Assembly: GCA_035649895.1 (NCBI GenBank)
Contig: DASRIS010000181.1
Coordinates: 5,893-69,892, forward strand
Length of the DNA: 64,000 nt
DNA from: DASSUC01 sp035649895
Lineage (GTDB): Bacteria; Actinomycetota; Actinomycetes; Mycobacteriales; Micromonosporaceae
Direction: 5' to 3'
Shown: in pieces, positions 18,730 to 27,708 of the stretch
Position numbering within the stretch: position 1 is the first letter of the stretch
How the letters are laid out: every line of letters starts with the position of its first letter
Position numbers and translations under genes: made by a program
The notes under the pieces: generated by a model
What the model saw: the letters and a program-made list of their open reading frames with translations, nothing else
Told to the model about the DNA's origin: nothing
Database searches by the model: none

Positions 18730-19155
18730 GTGACGCAGACCCACGCCAGCGCTCCGATATTCCCACCAGGCCGGTACGGGCGCCGCCGCAGCGCCCGGCG
18801 TACCCCCGGATGGGTGGTCGGGGTGCTGGCCGCCGTTGTGGTCGCGGCCGGGCTCGGCATGGCGTGGCGGCTCTACCAGCAGTACGGCGACCCGGCGTAC
18901 GACGTGAGCGTGATCCGGTTCGACGAGATCACCGAGGCCGGTGTCACCGTCGAGTTCGCGGTCAACGTGCCGCGCGGCGGCAGCGCCACCTGCGTGGTAC
19001 GCGCCCGGGCGTACTCCGGCGAACAGGTGGGGCAGACGGAGGTGACGGTGACCGCAGAGCCTGGCCAGCGTCGGGTGGTGACCCGCTACCGGCTGGCGAC
19101 CAGCGCCCGCCCGTTCACCGGTGAGGTCCCCCGCTGCCGGCCACCGGCCGGCTGA
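18730..19155 (+). CDS. DUF4307 family single-span membrane protein
   Basis: A 141-residue protein with a basic N-terminus (RYGRRRSARR), one transmembrane helix at about residues 28-47 and an extracytoplasmic beta-rich domain of about 90 residues with the WRLYQQYGDPAYDVSVIRFDE type start. This is the layout of the actinobacterial DUF4307 family, which is consistently found next to mca and greA. Its role is unknown. The GTG at 18730 has GAGGA upstream. It is read away from mca and lies 280 bp before greA. Confidence 0.8.
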   Translation: MTQTHASAPIFPPGRYGRRRSARRTPGWVVGVLAAVVVAAGLGMAWRLYQQYGDPAYDVSVIRFDEITEAGVTVEFAVNVPRGGSATCVVRARAYSGEQVGQTEVTVTAEPGQRRVVTRYRLATSARPFTGEVPRCRPPAG

Positions 19156-19156
19156 C

Positions 19157-19262
19157 CCGCACGCGAGCCGATCCACGCGCCAACTGACCCACGCGCCGGC
19201 CGATCCACGCGCCAGCTGACCGCGCGCCGGCTGATCCGCGTGTCGTCTGATCCGTGTGTGCC
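19157..19262. repeat. Degenerate tandem repeat after the DUF4307 gene
   Basis: About six imperfect units of 16-20 bp related to GATCCACGCGCCAGCTGA follow directly on the DUF4307 stop codon, becoming progressively diverged towards greA. Confidence 0.6.
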
Positions 19263-19363
19263 CGAGCGGCGCGCTGGCCTGGTCGATCAGGTGGTACGGC
19301 CGGCACGGAGGACCTGACCCGTCCGCCACGCGGGGAACAGCTCAAGATCGAACGGCGGAATGC

Positions 19364-19382
19364 GTTACCCCCGACTGGTAAC
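19364..19382. promoter_or_regulatory. Inverted repeat upstream of greA
   Basis: GTTACC (19364-19369) and GGTAAC (19377-19382) form a perfect 6 bp inverted repeat with a 7-base spacer, 54 bp before the greA start. The right arm merges into TAACTT, which could serve as a -10 element, so the site may be an operator or part of the promoter. No experimental analogue is known to me. Confidence 0.4.
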
Positions 19383-19435
19383 TTGGTAGTTCGACCCTCT
19401 GCCAGAACGTCCGTCCCATCCCTAGGAGATCCGTA

Positions 19436-19930
19436 GTGGCCACGACCGACCCGACGCCTGCCACCTGGCTGTCGCAGGAGGCGCACGACCGGCTGAAGGC
19501 CGAGCTTGACCAGCTCATCGCCCGCCGGCCGGCGATCGCTGCGGAGATCAACGCCCGGCGTGAGGAGGGTGACCTGCGGGAGAACGGCGGCTACCACGCC
19601 GCTCGTGAGGAGCAGGGCAAGATGGAGGCCCGCATCCGCTACCTGCAGGAGCTGCTCCGGACAGCGCAGGTGGGCGACGCCCCGAGCACGGACACGGTCG
19701 CGCCCGGCACTGTGGTGACGATCCAGTTCGACGACGACCCGGCCGACACCGAGACGTTCCTGCTCGGGTCGCGGGAGATCTCCGCCACCACGGACCTGAC
19801 CGTCTACAGCCCCGAGTCCGCGCTGGGCCAGGCGATCCTGGGCGCTCGCACCGGGCAGACCGTCACGTACACCGCGCCGAGCGGCTCGGACATCAAGGTC
19901 ACCGTCGTGAGGTTCGAACCCTTCGCCTAA
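19436..19930 (+). CDS. greA: Transcription elongation factor GreA
   Basis: A 164-residue GreA that rescues backtracked RNA polymerase by stimulating transcript cleavage. The N-terminal coiled coil (about residues 10-80) contains the tip with acidic residues in NARREEGDLRENGGYHAAREE, shared by the family, and the C-terminal FKBP-like domain follows. Like other actinobacterial GreA proteins it is slightly longer than the E. coli protein. The GTG at 19436 has AGGAG nine bases upstream. It converges with ilvA: only 4 bp separate the stops, so each terminator must lie inside the other gene or be absent. Confidence 0.95.
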   Translation: MATTDPTPATWLSQEAHDRLKAELDQLIARRPAIAAEINARREEGDLRENGGYHAAREEQGKMEARIRYLQELLRTAQVGDAPSTDTVAPGTVVTIQFDDDPADTETFLLGSREISATTDLTVYSPESALGQAILGARTGQTVTYTAPSGSDIKVTVVRFEPFA

Positions 19931-19934
19931 CCGG

Positions 19935-21167
19935 TCAGCGCAGGGTGCGCGGGCCCTCGATCATCACCGGGTAGCCGGCGCCACGCAGCGCCGTCACCAA
20001 CCGGTCCGAGTGCTCCGCACCCCGGGTCTCCACGGAGAGCTCGACCTCGACCTCGCCGAGGCGCAGCCGCGGGTCATGCCGTTGGTGCTCCACGTCGACC
20101 ACGTTGCCGCCGTGCTCGGCGATCAGCGCCAGCAGTGCGGCTAGCTGGCCGGGCCGGTCGCCGCAACGGACCGTGAAGCTAAGGTAGCGGCCGGCGGCGG
20201 CCAGCCCGTGCTGGATGACCTTCAGCATCAACAACGGGTCGATATTGCCACCGGACACGACCACGACGACAGGCGGCTGCGCCTTGACAGCTCCGGTCAT
20301 CAGCGCTGCCACGCCGGCCCCGCCGGCCGGCTCGGCGACCAGCTTTCCGCGCTCCAGCAGCATCAGCAGCGCCCGCGAGATGTCCTCGTCACTTACCGCG
20401 ACTATCTCGTCGACGAGCTTGCTCACGTGGACGTAGGTCAGCTCACCCGGGCAGCCAACGGCGATCCCGTCCGCGATGGTGCTGAGGGAGGGCAGGCGCA
20501 CCGGTCGGCCGGCGCGCAGCGAGGGCGAGAAGTTCGCAGCGCCGGTCGCCTGCACGCCGACCACCCGTACATCCGGCCGCAGCGCCTTGGCCACCACGGC
20601 GATGCCCGAGACCAGCCCCCCGCCCCCGACACCGGCGACAATCGTGCCGACCTCCGGGCACTGCTCCAGGATCTCCAGGGCAACCGTGCCCTGACCGGCG
20701 ATCACATCCGGATGGTCGAACGGGTGGATGAACACCGCACCCGTACTCTCCGCAAAGTCCTTGGCCGCCACCAGGGACTCGTCCACAGTGGTGCCGACGA
20801 GCTCGATCCGGGCGCCGTACCCCTTGGTCGCCGCGAGCTTGGGCAGCGGCGCCCCGACCGGCATGAACACGGTCGCCGCCGCACCGAGCAGCCGGGCGGC
20901 CAGGGCCACCCCTTGCGCGTGGTTTCCCGCGCTGGCGGCCACCACCCCGCGGGCGCGCTCCTCCGGCGAGAGCCGGGCGATCCGCACGTACGCCCCGCGC
21001 ACCTTGAACGAACCGGCGCGCTGGAGGTTCTCGCATTTGAGCCAGGCCGGACCGCCCAGCTTGGCGGTGAGCGGGCGGCACGGCTCCAGCGGTGTCGTAC
21101 GCACAACATCGGCCAGCAGCTCACGTGCCGCCTCGACATCATCGAGAGTTACCAGGTCGAGGTTCAT
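19935..21167 (-). CDS. ilvA: Threonine ammonia-lyase (threonine dehydratase)
   Basis: A 410-residue PLP enzyme that deaminates threonine to 2-oxobutyrate, the entry step of isoleucine synthesis. The PLP lysine is in RAGSFKVRGAY, with the SAGNHAQG phosphate/substrate loop and the Gly-rich AGVGGGGL loop also present. The last 80 residues form one ACT-like regulatory domain (RYLSFTVRCGDRPGQLAALL), the short form typical of actinobacteria and of catabolic-type enzymes. The ATG at 21167 fits the family start. It stands alone; the ACT domain implies allosteric control by an amino acid. Confidence 0.93.
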   Translation of the reverse strand: MNLDLVTLDDVEAARELLADVVRTTPLEPCRPLTAKLGGPAWLKCENLQRAGSFKVRGAYVRIARLSPEERARGVVAASAGNHAQGVALAARLLGAAATVFMPVGAPLPKLAATKGYGARIELVGTTVDESLVAAKDFAESTGAVFIHPFDHPDVIAGQGTVALEILEQCPEVGTIVAGVGGGGLVSGIAVVAKALRPDVRVVGVQATGAANFSPSLRAGRPVRLPSLSTIADGIAVGCPGELTYVHVSKLVDEIVAVSDEDISRALLMLLERGKLVAEPAGGAGVAALMTGAVKAQPPVVVVVSGGNIDPLLMLKVIQHGLAAAGRYLSFTVRCGDRPGQLAALLALIAEHGGNVVDVEHQRHDPRLRLGEVEVELSVETRGAEHSDRLVTALRGAGYPVMIEGPRTLR

Positions 21168-21244
21168 GCCCTGATCGTCGCACCTGCCGGGCCTCCGCGC
21201 CGCGGGCCGCCACGCCGTCGCGAGCGGCGGGGCCTCGCCACGGG

Positions 21245-22693
21245 TCAGGGGTCGACGAGCGAGGTGGGGCCGCCGCCCCGGGTCGACCTCGGCCAGCCCG
21301 GTGCGTGCCGGCGCCACGGGTTGACCATCTCCAGCTGGCCGGCGACGGCGAGCAGTCGCAGCTCCGACCCTGGCGGCCCGACCAGCTGCACGGCCGCGGG
21401 CAGCCCGTCGGCACGCACCCCGACCGGCACCGAGACGGCAGGGAAGCCGGAGATGTTCCACGCGGCCGAGTACGGCGCAAAGCGCATGCAGGTGGAGATG
21501 TTCGCCCACCAGCTGCGCGCAGACCAGTCCAGCGCCGCTGGCGGTGGGCCGGCCAGGGCCGGGGTGAGCAGGACGTCGTACGACCCGTCCGCGAAGAACG
21601 ACGCGCACCTGCGCCGGAACGCCTCCCGGTCGGCCTCGCGGATCCAGCCACGGCGCCAGACCCGCTCGCCGAGGGCGATGTGCCGCCGGGTACGCGGCTG
21701 GAGGCGGGAGATGTCGAGCTCGGCACCGAGCGCGTCCCGGTAGGCCGCGGCGAACCAGGTGGCCGTGGCCCGCAGGGTCAGTGCGGTGGGGTAGGTCACC
21801 TCGGCGCGGACCGAGTCGTGGCCGCAGCTGACCAGCGCCCGACCGGCCTTGGCCACCGCGTCGCGGTTGTCGGCGTCCGCCCGCACGCCGGGCACGGGAG
21901 ACCGCATCGCCACGGCGATCCGCAGCCGGGACGGCTCGACGAGCCGCTGCGGCGCATCGCCGGCGAGCACCGCGAAGCCGACCGCCGCGTCGGACACCGT
22001 GGTGGCGAGGATGCCGTGCTCGGTGAGGCCGAACCAGTCCTCCATGCCGAGCTGGACCGGCACCACGCCGCGGCCGGGCTTGAAGCCGAGCAGACCGCAG
22101 CAGGCGGCCGGGATGCGGATGGAGCCCAGCCCGTCGTTGGCGTGCGCGATCGGCACCAGGCCGGCGGCGACGGCAGCTGCCGACCCGCCGGACGAGCCGC
22201 CGGGCGTACGGTCGGTGCGCCACGGGTTACGGGTGACCGCCGTGTCGTCGTCGGTCAGCGCCCACAGGCCGAGCTCGGGCATGCGGGTCAGGCCGACCAC
22301 CACGGCACCGGCCCCGCGCAGCCGCCGGACCACCTCGTGGTCGGTCTCGGCCACCGGCTCCCGGGCCGCGGCAGACCCGTTCCACACCGGCAGGCCGGCG
22401 ACGGCAGTGTTCTCCTTGACCGCGATCGGCACCCCGGCCAGGGACAGGTTGCCCAGGTCAGGCTGCTCGTCGACCTTCTCCGCCTCGGCCAGCGCAGCCC
22501 CGGGCCGCACCGTCCGGAACGCGTTCAGCATCGGGTCGGTCACGCCGATGTAGTCGAGATGGTCGGCGACCACCTCGGTGGCGGACGCGTCGCCGCGACG
22601 GACAGCCCGGGCGATCTGCTTCGCCGTGGCGCCGACCCATCCGGTCGCACCAGTCCACGTGGACGTGTCGTCCGGAACCCCAGTCACCGACAT
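21245..22693 (-). CDS. Amidase signature family hydrolase
   Basis: A 482-residue amidase with the Ser-cisSer-Lys triad: Lys93 in VPIAVKENT, the cis-Ser in GGSSGGSAA (167-168) and the nucleophile Ser191 in NDGLGSIRIPA. The loop is usually D(G/T)GGSIR; the Leu-Gly here is a small departure that still keeps the nucleophile. Substrate not predictable; GatA is unlikely since no gatB or gatC lies nearby. The ATG at 22693 is preceded by GGGGGAGGTGG, which settles the start against the longer frame reaching 22777. It follows metB on the same strand, with 85 bp between, so co-transcription is possible. Confidence 0.9.
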   Translation of the reverse strand: MSVTGVPDDTSTWTGATGWVGATAKQIARAVRRGDASATEVVADHLDYIGVTDPMLNAFRTVRPGAALAEAEKVDEQPDLGNLSLAGVPIAVKENTAVAGLPVWNGSAAAREPVAETDHEVVRRLRGAGAVVVGLTRMPELGLWALTDDDTAVTRNPWRTDRTPGGSSGGSAAAVAAGLVPIAHANDGLGSIRIPAACCGLLGFKPGRGVVPVQLGMEDWFGLTEHGILATTVSDAAVGFAVLAGDAPQRLVEPSRLRIAVAMRSPVPGVRADADNRDAVAKAGRALVSCGHDSVRAEVTYPTALTLRATATWFAAAYRDALGAELDISRLQPRTRRHIALGERVWRRGWIREADREAFRRRCASFFADGSYDVLLTPALAGPPPAALDWSARSWWANISTCMRFAPYSAAWNISGFPAVSVPVGVRADGLPAAVQLVGPPGSELRLLAVAGQLEMVNPWRRHAPGWPRSTRGGGPTSLVDP

Positions 22694-22778
22694 GAGCCAC
22701 CTCCCCCTGCGGCCGAGCCATCTGCCGCACCTGATGAGCGAGACCAGCCGCTCCGGCCGCGACGGACCGGCGACCACG

Positions 22779-23918
22779 TCAGCTCAGCGCCTGCTCCAGA
22801 TCTGCGACCAGATCGGAGACCGCCTCGATGCCGACAGACAGTCGCACGAGATCGGCCGGAACTTCAAGTGGCGAGCCGGCTACCGACGCGTGGGTCATCC
22901 GGCCCGGGTGCTCGATCAGCGACTCGACCGCGCCGAGGGACTCGGCGAGCACGAACAGCCGGGCCCGGTTGCAGATGTCGATGGCGTGCTGCTCCCCACC
23001 GGCGGCCCGGAAGCTGACCATGCCGCCGAACCGCCGCATCTGCTTGCCCGCCAGCTCGTGCCCCGGGTGCTCGGGCAGCCCGGGGTAGAGCACCTGCGCC
23101 ACCGCCGGGTGCCCGGTGAGGAACTCGGCCACGCGCTCGGCGTTCTCGCAGTGACGGTCCATCCGTACCCCCAGGGTGCGGATGCCCCGCAGGGTGAGCC
23201 ATGCGTCGAACGGCCCGCCGACCGCGCCCATCGCGTTCTGGTGGAAGGAGAGCCCTTCGGCCAGCTCGTCGTCGGAGAGCACCAGCGCGCCACCGATCAC
23301 GTCGGAGTGTCCACCGAGGTACTTCGTGGTGGAGTGCACCACCACGTCCGCGCCGAGGGCCATGGGCTGCTGAAGGTACGGCGACGCGAACGTGTTGTCC
23401 ACCACCAGCAACGCGCCCGCGTCCTGGGCCACCGCGGCCAGGGCGGCGATGTCGGCGATCCGCAGCAGCGGGTTGGTCGGCGTCTCCACCCACAGCATGC
23501 GGGTGCGCTCGGTCATCGCGGCCCGTACGGCGTCCACGTCGGAGATCGCAGCCGTGCTGAAGTCGAGGCCCCAGTGCTGGGCCACCTTGGCGAAGAGCCG
23601 GTAGGTCCCGCCGTACGCGTCGTCCGGGATCACCACGTGGTCGCCCGGCCGGCACGCGGTGCGCAGCAGGGTGTCCTCGGCGGCGAGGCCGCTGGCGAAC
23701 GAGAAGCCGTACCGGCCGCCCTCCAGCGCGGCCAGGCACTCCTGCAGCGCGTCCCGGGTCGGGTTGGCGGTGCGGGCGTACTCGTAGCCGAGCCGGGGCG
23801 CGCCGACGGCGTCCTGCGCGTACGTGCTGGTCTGGTAGATCGGCGGCACGACCGCCCCGGTGCGGGGATCGGGATCCTGCCCCGCATGGATGGCGAGCGT
23901 CTCGAAGCCGTACGTCAT
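22779..23918 (-). CDS. metB: Cystathionine gamma-synthase
   Basis: A 379-residue PLP enzyme of the Cys/Met metabolism family. The PLP lysine is in HSTTKYLGGHSDVIGG, and the N-terminal GFETLAIHAGQDPDPRTGAV and ASGLAAEDTLL blocks are typical. It probably joins an activated homoserine with cysteine to give cystathionine; cystathionine gamma-lyase cannot be separated by eye, and actinobacterial members may do both. A cystathionine beta-synthase gene lies 6 kb away, beyond an accessory island. The ATG at 23918 starts 33 bp from the divergent HIT gene. Confidence 0.9.
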   Translation of the reverse strand: MTYGFETLAIHAGQDPDPRTGAVVPPIYQTSTYAQDAVGAPRLGYEYARTANPTRDALQECLAALEGGRYGFSFASGLAAEDTLLRTACRPGDHVVIPDDAYGGTYRLFAKVAQHWGLDFSTAAISDVDAVRAAMTERTRMLWVETPTNPLLRIADIAALAAVAQDAGALLVVDNTFASPYLQQPMALGADVVVHSTTKYLGGHSDVIGGALVLSDDELAEGLSFHQNAMGAVGGPFDAWLTLRGIRTLGVRMDRHCENAERVAEFLTGHPAVAQVLYPGLPEHPGHELAGKQMRRFGGMVSFRAAGGEQHAIDICNRARLFVLAESLGAVESLIEHPGRMTHASVAGSPLEVPADLVRLSVGIEAVSDLVADLEQALS

Positions 23919-23951
23919 GGCGCCAGGTTATCCCCGGTTAAGGTCACCCCC

Positions 23952-24371
23952 GTGGCAGGTTGTGTGTTTTGCGACATCATCGCTGGCCGGGCGGCGGCTT
24001 TCCGCGTGGCGAGCAGGGCGGAAGGGACCGCCTTCCTCGACACGCGGCCGGTCTTCCGCGGCCACACCCTGGTGGTGCCGCCCGAGCACCTCCAGGTGCT
24101 CGCCGATCTGCCAGCAGCCCAGCTCACCGGCTTCTTCGGGCTGGTGCAGCGGGTGTGCGTGGCGGTGGAGACCGGGCTCGGTGCGGGCGGGACCTTCGTC
24201 GCCGTCAACAACCGGGTCAGCCAGAGCGTCCCGCATCTGCACGTGCACGTCGTACCCCGGACGAAAGGGGACGGGCTACGCGGCTTCTTCTGGCCGCGTA
24301 CCAAGTACGCGTCGGAGGCCGAGGCCGCCTCGTACGCGGAGCGCATCGCGGCGGCGCTGGCCGGGCCGTGA
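23952..24371 (+). CDS. HIT family nucleotide-binding protein
   Basis: A 139-residue histidine-triad protein that probably hydrolyses adenosine phosphoramidates or dinucleoside polyphosphates. The N-terminal CVFCDIIAG motif and the catalytic SVPHLHVHVVPR (HxHxHxx) are intact. Length is that of the HINT branch. The GTG at 23952 begins two residues before the family core and has no Shine-Dalgarno sequence; with only 33 bp to the divergent metB start, a leaderless transcript is plausible. Adjacent to metB and msrA on its strand side. Confidence 0.92.
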   Translation: MAGCVFCDIIAGRAAAFRVASRAEGTAFLDTRPVFRGHTLVVPPEHLQVLADLPAAQLTGFFGLVQRVCVAVETGLGAGGTFVAVNNRVSQSVPHLHVHVVPRTKGDGLRGFFWPRTKYASEAEAASYAERIAAALAGP

Positions 24372-24382
24372 GTGACCCCGCG

Positions 24383-24455
24383 CTGGCCAGGCCGCCAGTT
24401 GGCCCGGCCTTGGCCAGGCCGCCAGCGGCCCGGCGTTGGCCAGGCCGCCGGTGGC
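24383..24455. repeat. 26-27 bp tandem repeat between HIT and msrA genes
   Basis: Three imperfect copies of a unit starting TTGGCCAGGCCGCCAG follow the HIT stop codon. They share the GGCC-rich character of other spacer arrays in this window and lie outside any reading frame I can support. Confidence 0.7.
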
Positions 24456-24523
24456 GTCGAGGAGCGGCCCGTCCCCAGCTTGGGGCATGCTGGAGGACGA
24501 CCCCTTGGCGAGAGGAGTGCCCG

Positions 24524-25180
24524 GTGTTTCTGCGGCGCAAGAAGCTGGACCTGCCCACGCCTGAGGAGGCGCTGCCCGGTCGGGAGACCCCGGTCCCGGT
24601 GCCGGCGAGCCACACCGTGCTCGGCACGCCGCTGCGCGGCCCCTGGCCGGCCGGCGTGGAGGTCGCCATCTTCGGCATGGGCTGCTTCTGGGGAGCGGAG
24701 CGGCTGTTCTGGAAGCTGCCCGGGGTGCACTCCACGGCCGTCGGCTATGCCGGCGGGAGCACGCCCAACCCGACCTACGAGGAGGTCTGCACCGGCCTGA
24801 CCGGCCACACCGAGGCGGTGCAGGTCGTGTACGACCCGTCCGTGGTCTCGTACCAGCAGCTGCTCAAGGTGTTCTGGGAGAACCACGACCCGACCCAGGG
24901 CATGCGGCAGGGCAACGACGTGGGTACGCAGTACCGCTCCGCGATCTACGCGACGACCGACGCGCAGCTGGCCGCCGCCGAGGAGTCGCGGTCCGCGTTC
25001 GCCCCGGTCGTCTCCTCCGCCGGGTACGGCGAGATCACCACCGAGATCGGCAAGCTGGCCGACTTCTACTACGCCGAGGGGTACCACCAGCAGTACCTGC
25101 AGAAGAACCCGATGGGCTACTGCGGCATCGGCCCGAACGGGATGACCTGTCCGGTAGGCGTGGCGAAGACCGACAAATGA
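24524..25180 (+). CDS. msrA: Peptide methionine sulfoxide reductase MsrA
   Basis: A 218-residue enzyme that reduces the S-epimer of methionine sulfoxide in proteins and free form. The catalytic Cys54 lies in FGMGCFWGAERLFW, the family signature GxGCFWG. Two C-terminal cysteines (GYCGIG and MTCPVG) are placed to act as resolving residues for a thioredoxin- or mycoredoxin-linked cycle. The N-terminal 45 residues are an extension common in actinobacteria. The GTG at 24524 follows GAGGAG at eight bases. The accessory island begins directly after its stop. Confidence 0.95.
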   Translation: MFLRRKKLDLPTPEEALPGRETPVPVPASHTVLGTPLRGPWPAGVEVAIFGMGCFWGAERLFWKLPGVHSTAVGYAGGSTPNPTYEEVCTGLTGHTEAVQVVYDPSVVSYQQLLKVFWENHDPTQGMRQGNDVGTQYRSAIYATTDAQLAAAEESRSAFAPVVSSAGYGEITTEIGKLADFYYAEGYHQQYLQKNPMGYCGIGPNGMTCPVGVAKTDK

Positions 25181-25295
25181 TGTGCCGTCCGCGCTGACAG
25201 AACCAGATCAGGTCCCCGCTGGCAAGCGCCACCCCAGTAGGTCGAGCCCCGGCGTTCACCATGCCCGGCCCGGTCTTATCGGCTAAGGAGCCACC

Positions 25296-25511
25296 GCGGT
25301 TGACCGCCTCGAAGACCAGCAGGCCGGCCGCGGCGGCAGCCGGATCGAGCGCGTTGGCCAGCCGGCGGGAAAGATGCTGATGCCGTCTGCTCGGTGCCGG
25401 GCTCACCAGCAGGCTCCCGTCCAGCAGCTCGATCCGGTCGGTGGTCTCGCCCAAGGCGAGGTAGTCCGCCTCGGTCCAGGGGCCGACATGTTCCAGGACT
25501 GCCACGCTCAA
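25296..25511 (-). pseudogene. Truncated Uma2-type (DUF820) gene, N-terminal third only
   Basis: From a TTG at 25511 (or GTG at 25505), preceded by GGGGAGG, the frame reads like the start of a Uma2 family protein: VGPWTEADYLALGETTDRIE, then LLDGSLLVSPAPSRRHQHL and ALDPAAAAAGLLVFEAVN. After this Asn the family would continue with a strand-and-Asp active-site region of about 110 residues. Instead the sequence changes to unrelated residues and runs on antisense into msrA. The PD-(D/E)XK-like catalytic part is therefore missing and the gene is a 3'-deleted remnant. Uma2 genes are common mobile or repeated genes in actinobacteria. Confidence 0.6.
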
Positions 25512-25799
25512 TGCCGACCCACCTCCCCGGGCGTATCGTCCAGTCTTCCACGTCACCTCGGACCTTACGTGCCCATACAGGACGCGCTTCGCCGGGCAGG
25601 CACAGCTGCGAAGCGGTCCATTCGCAGGTACTGGTTTGACTGTCACCCACGCGCCGCCGCCGAGGCGGCCAAGCTGGCCGGGCTGCTGGACCTGTCCGGC
25701 AGACCACAGCGCTACCGGCCGGTCTGCCCATTCCGGGGGCAGACCGGCCGGACTGCGAGCAAGCCCGTTCAGCGAGGCTCTGTGGGTCGTGCTACCTGC
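25512..25799. other. Gene-free remnant DNA in the island
   Basis: No gene with a start signal is visible. On the plus strand a stretch around 25,646-25,720 has coding-like composition (RAAAEAAKLAGLLDLSGR) but no start, no family and an early loss of character, so it is probably decayed sequence. Confidence 0.4.
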
Positions 25800-26111
25800 T
25801 CACTGGCACCAGGCGAACAGCTCCGGGTTCGTCTTGTGAAGCTTCACAACCTGGCCGAGCGAGAGGTACGAGCCGGACGGCAGCTCGGCGAAGATCGGTC
25901 CGCTGACCGGGTCGGCCAGCGTGGAGTAGTCAACTGTCTGCTGCGCCGCCGCTTGGAGCAGGCCCAGACTCTTGAGCGTGCCGAGGCCGGCCTGGACACA
26001 GGCTGCTCCCTCGTCACGCGGCGTTGCCGCCGACGCCGGCGTTGTCGCGGTGAGGCTGGCCGCGAATGCGGCAACCGCGACGCCGCCGACGGCCATCATC
26101 TTCCTCTTCAT
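25800..26111 (-). CDS. Small secreted protein with two cysteines
   Basis: A 103-residue precursor with a classical Sec signal peptide: MKRKMM, a hydrophobic stretch (about residues 7-22) and a probable signal peptidase site after ATTPASA near residue 28. The mature part of about 75 residues has two cysteines (AACVQAG and the C-terminal FAWCQ) that could form one disulfide, and a LSLGQVVKLHKTNPE segment. No family recognised. The ATG at 26111 follows GAGGGGGAACC. It is in the same orientation as the methyltransferase downstream of it but 139 bp away. It belongs to the accessory island. Confidence 0.7.
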   Translation of the reverse strand: MKRKMMAVGGVAVAAFAASLTATTPASAATPRDEGAACVQAGLGTLKSLGLLQAAAQQTVDYSTLADPVSGPIFAELPSGSYLSLGQVVKLHKTNPELFAWCQ

Positions 26112-26250
26112 AACGGTTCCCCCTCATACGGGCGCGACCTGCGCCTTCCCCTGCCCCTACTACGTCCGTCCCGGCGGCCGCGGATGCAGTGGATGCGGAT
26201 GTCGCCGGGCGCACGCCCGGCCGCCGTGGCTGGTCGATCGCCGCCCGCTC

Positions 26251-27483
26251 CTACGGCTTTGTCGCTGACACGTCGAACTCGAACAGCTCCTTCTTGGAGT
26301 TCCGCTTGCGGATCCTGGTCACCGACACGTCGCGAAACCCCGCCTCGCGCAGCATCGTGGCGTACCACTGCTCGGCGGGCACGACGTGGCCGTAGAACGT
26401 CGAGTTGCCGATGATGTATGTCGCCGTCCCTCCACTGCGGACGTGCGTGAACGCGGACTGGAGGTGGCACCAGATGTCATCGAAGTACCTGCGGACATAG
26501 GTCGCCAGCAGCGGGCCGTTCTTGCCGCCGGCAGCGCTGATCGCCCGGCAGACCGGCCCCATCTCGTGGTCGACCGGTGTCGTCTCCGTGGTCGACCACT
26601 CGGTGAGCCGGCTGGTCGCCAGGCCCCACGTGCCACCGATCGCCAGCCAGTCGAGCTCCCCGGCCGCTGCGGCGCCGTCCAGGTAGCGCATCCAGTACAT
26701 GTACGGGCGCAGCTCGCGGATGTAGCTCATCCGGTTGACGTACGGCGGCGAGGTCAGCAGCAGGTCGCAGCCTGTGCTCAGCCGGCTCAGCCCGGTGTCG
26801 CGGGAGTCGCCCTCGACGACCACCCCGCAGCCCGGGAGGTCTGCCGCCGCGCTCGCGATGATCTCCTCCGCCTCCCGGCGGTAGCGGGCGAGGACAGCCT
26901 CAGCCTCGGCCATGTCGAATCCGGCAGGTATCGAGCCCAGCCCGCTCCGGAACGACATTGACTGGTGGTTGAACGCCGCGTTGCTGACGCCGATCAAGGC
27001 TCGGCACAGCGCGATGTCCAGCAGGTCCCGGGCTGGTCCGGCCGGAGTGGCGTCGACCGCCGCACGCACCGCCTTCAGGCCGTCCAGCGACGACGGGGAC
27101 CACCACCGCTCGATGCGGAAGATCGGCGGCTGCCACAGGTCCGGCTTACCCATCAGGTCGCGCGCTGCGGCGAGGACATCAGCCAACGACTGCTCGGCGT
27201 CGTTGACCGCCGCGTCACCGTAGTGCCGGAGCTTGGTGTTGCCGAGCCAGATGAGGAACGGGTTGACGTCTACCGCCTGCCCCTGCCCACCGTGCTCGGC
27301 CGCGGCGAGAGCGGTCGTGCCGGTGCCGGAGAAGGGGTCGGTGACCACGACGTCCTTCGGATGCGCGCGGACCGCGTCGCGAACGAGCCTGACCGAGTAC
27401 GCCGGCGTGAGCCGCAGCCAGCCGTGCCGGCCGACGCCCACATTGCCCTTGTATGTCAGGTGCGCGTTCTGCCTCTTCGTCAC
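26251..27483 (-). CDS. Solitary site-specific DNA methyltransferase (N4-cytosine/N6-adenine type)
   Basis: A 410-residue amino-methyltransferase. The AdoMet-binding motif DPFSGTGTT is at residues 49-57 and precedes the catalytic TSPPY at 244-248; TSPPY is typical of N4-cytosine and some N6-adenine enzymes. A region of about 190 residues lies between the two motifs and probably contributes target recognition. The GTG at 27483 is favoured by GGAGG five bases upstream; the frame opens 27 codons earlier without a signal. No restriction endonuclease or Vsr gene is adjacent, so it is an orphan or the survivor of a lost system. A GntR-type repressor gene lies 225 bp upstream on the same strand. Target site unknown. 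Confidence 0.88.
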   Translation of the reverse strand: MTKRQNAHLTYKGNVGVGRHGWLRLTPAYSVRLVRDAVRAHPKDVVVTDPFSGTGTTALAAAEHGGQGQAVDVNPFLIWLGNTKLRHYGDAAVNDAEQSLADVLAAARDLMGKPDLWQPPIFRIERWWSPSSLDGLKAVRAAVDATPAGPARDLLDIALCRALIGVSNAAFNHQSMSFRSGLGSIPAGFDMAEAEAVLARYRREAEEIIASAAADLPGCGVVVEGDSRDTGLSRLSTGCDLLLTSPPYVNRMSYIRELRPYMYWMRYLDGAAAAGELDWLAIGGTWGLATSRLTEWSTTETTPVDHEMGPVCRAISAAGGKNGPLLATYVRRYFDDIWCHLQSAFTHVRSGGTATYIIGNSTFYGHVVPAEQWYATMLREAGFRDVSVTRIRKRNSKKELFEFDVSATKP

Positions 27484-27708
27484 CCGGCCTCCAGAGTGCT
27501 GCGCAAGATGCCGTACGCCCTGGGCCCGGATCTTTTCATGGCGTGACCGAGGAGGTGCCGCCACCGCTGAGGAGCCAGACTGGGTCCGGCAAGGCTCGGC
27601 GGCTGGGGACCGTTGCGCGCAACGCGTCGGCGTGGCGGCCGGGTCATACCGGGTGCCAGCTGGTGGCCTGGCGTACTGGACCTGGCTGAGGTGGGTGCGG
27701 CGAGGCCG

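Noticed and set aside
25181..25295. Continuation of the Uma2-like frame towards and into msrA
   Set aside because: After the break the residues show no resemblance to the Uma2 catalytic region, and the frame runs antisense into msrA, so it is chance read-through.
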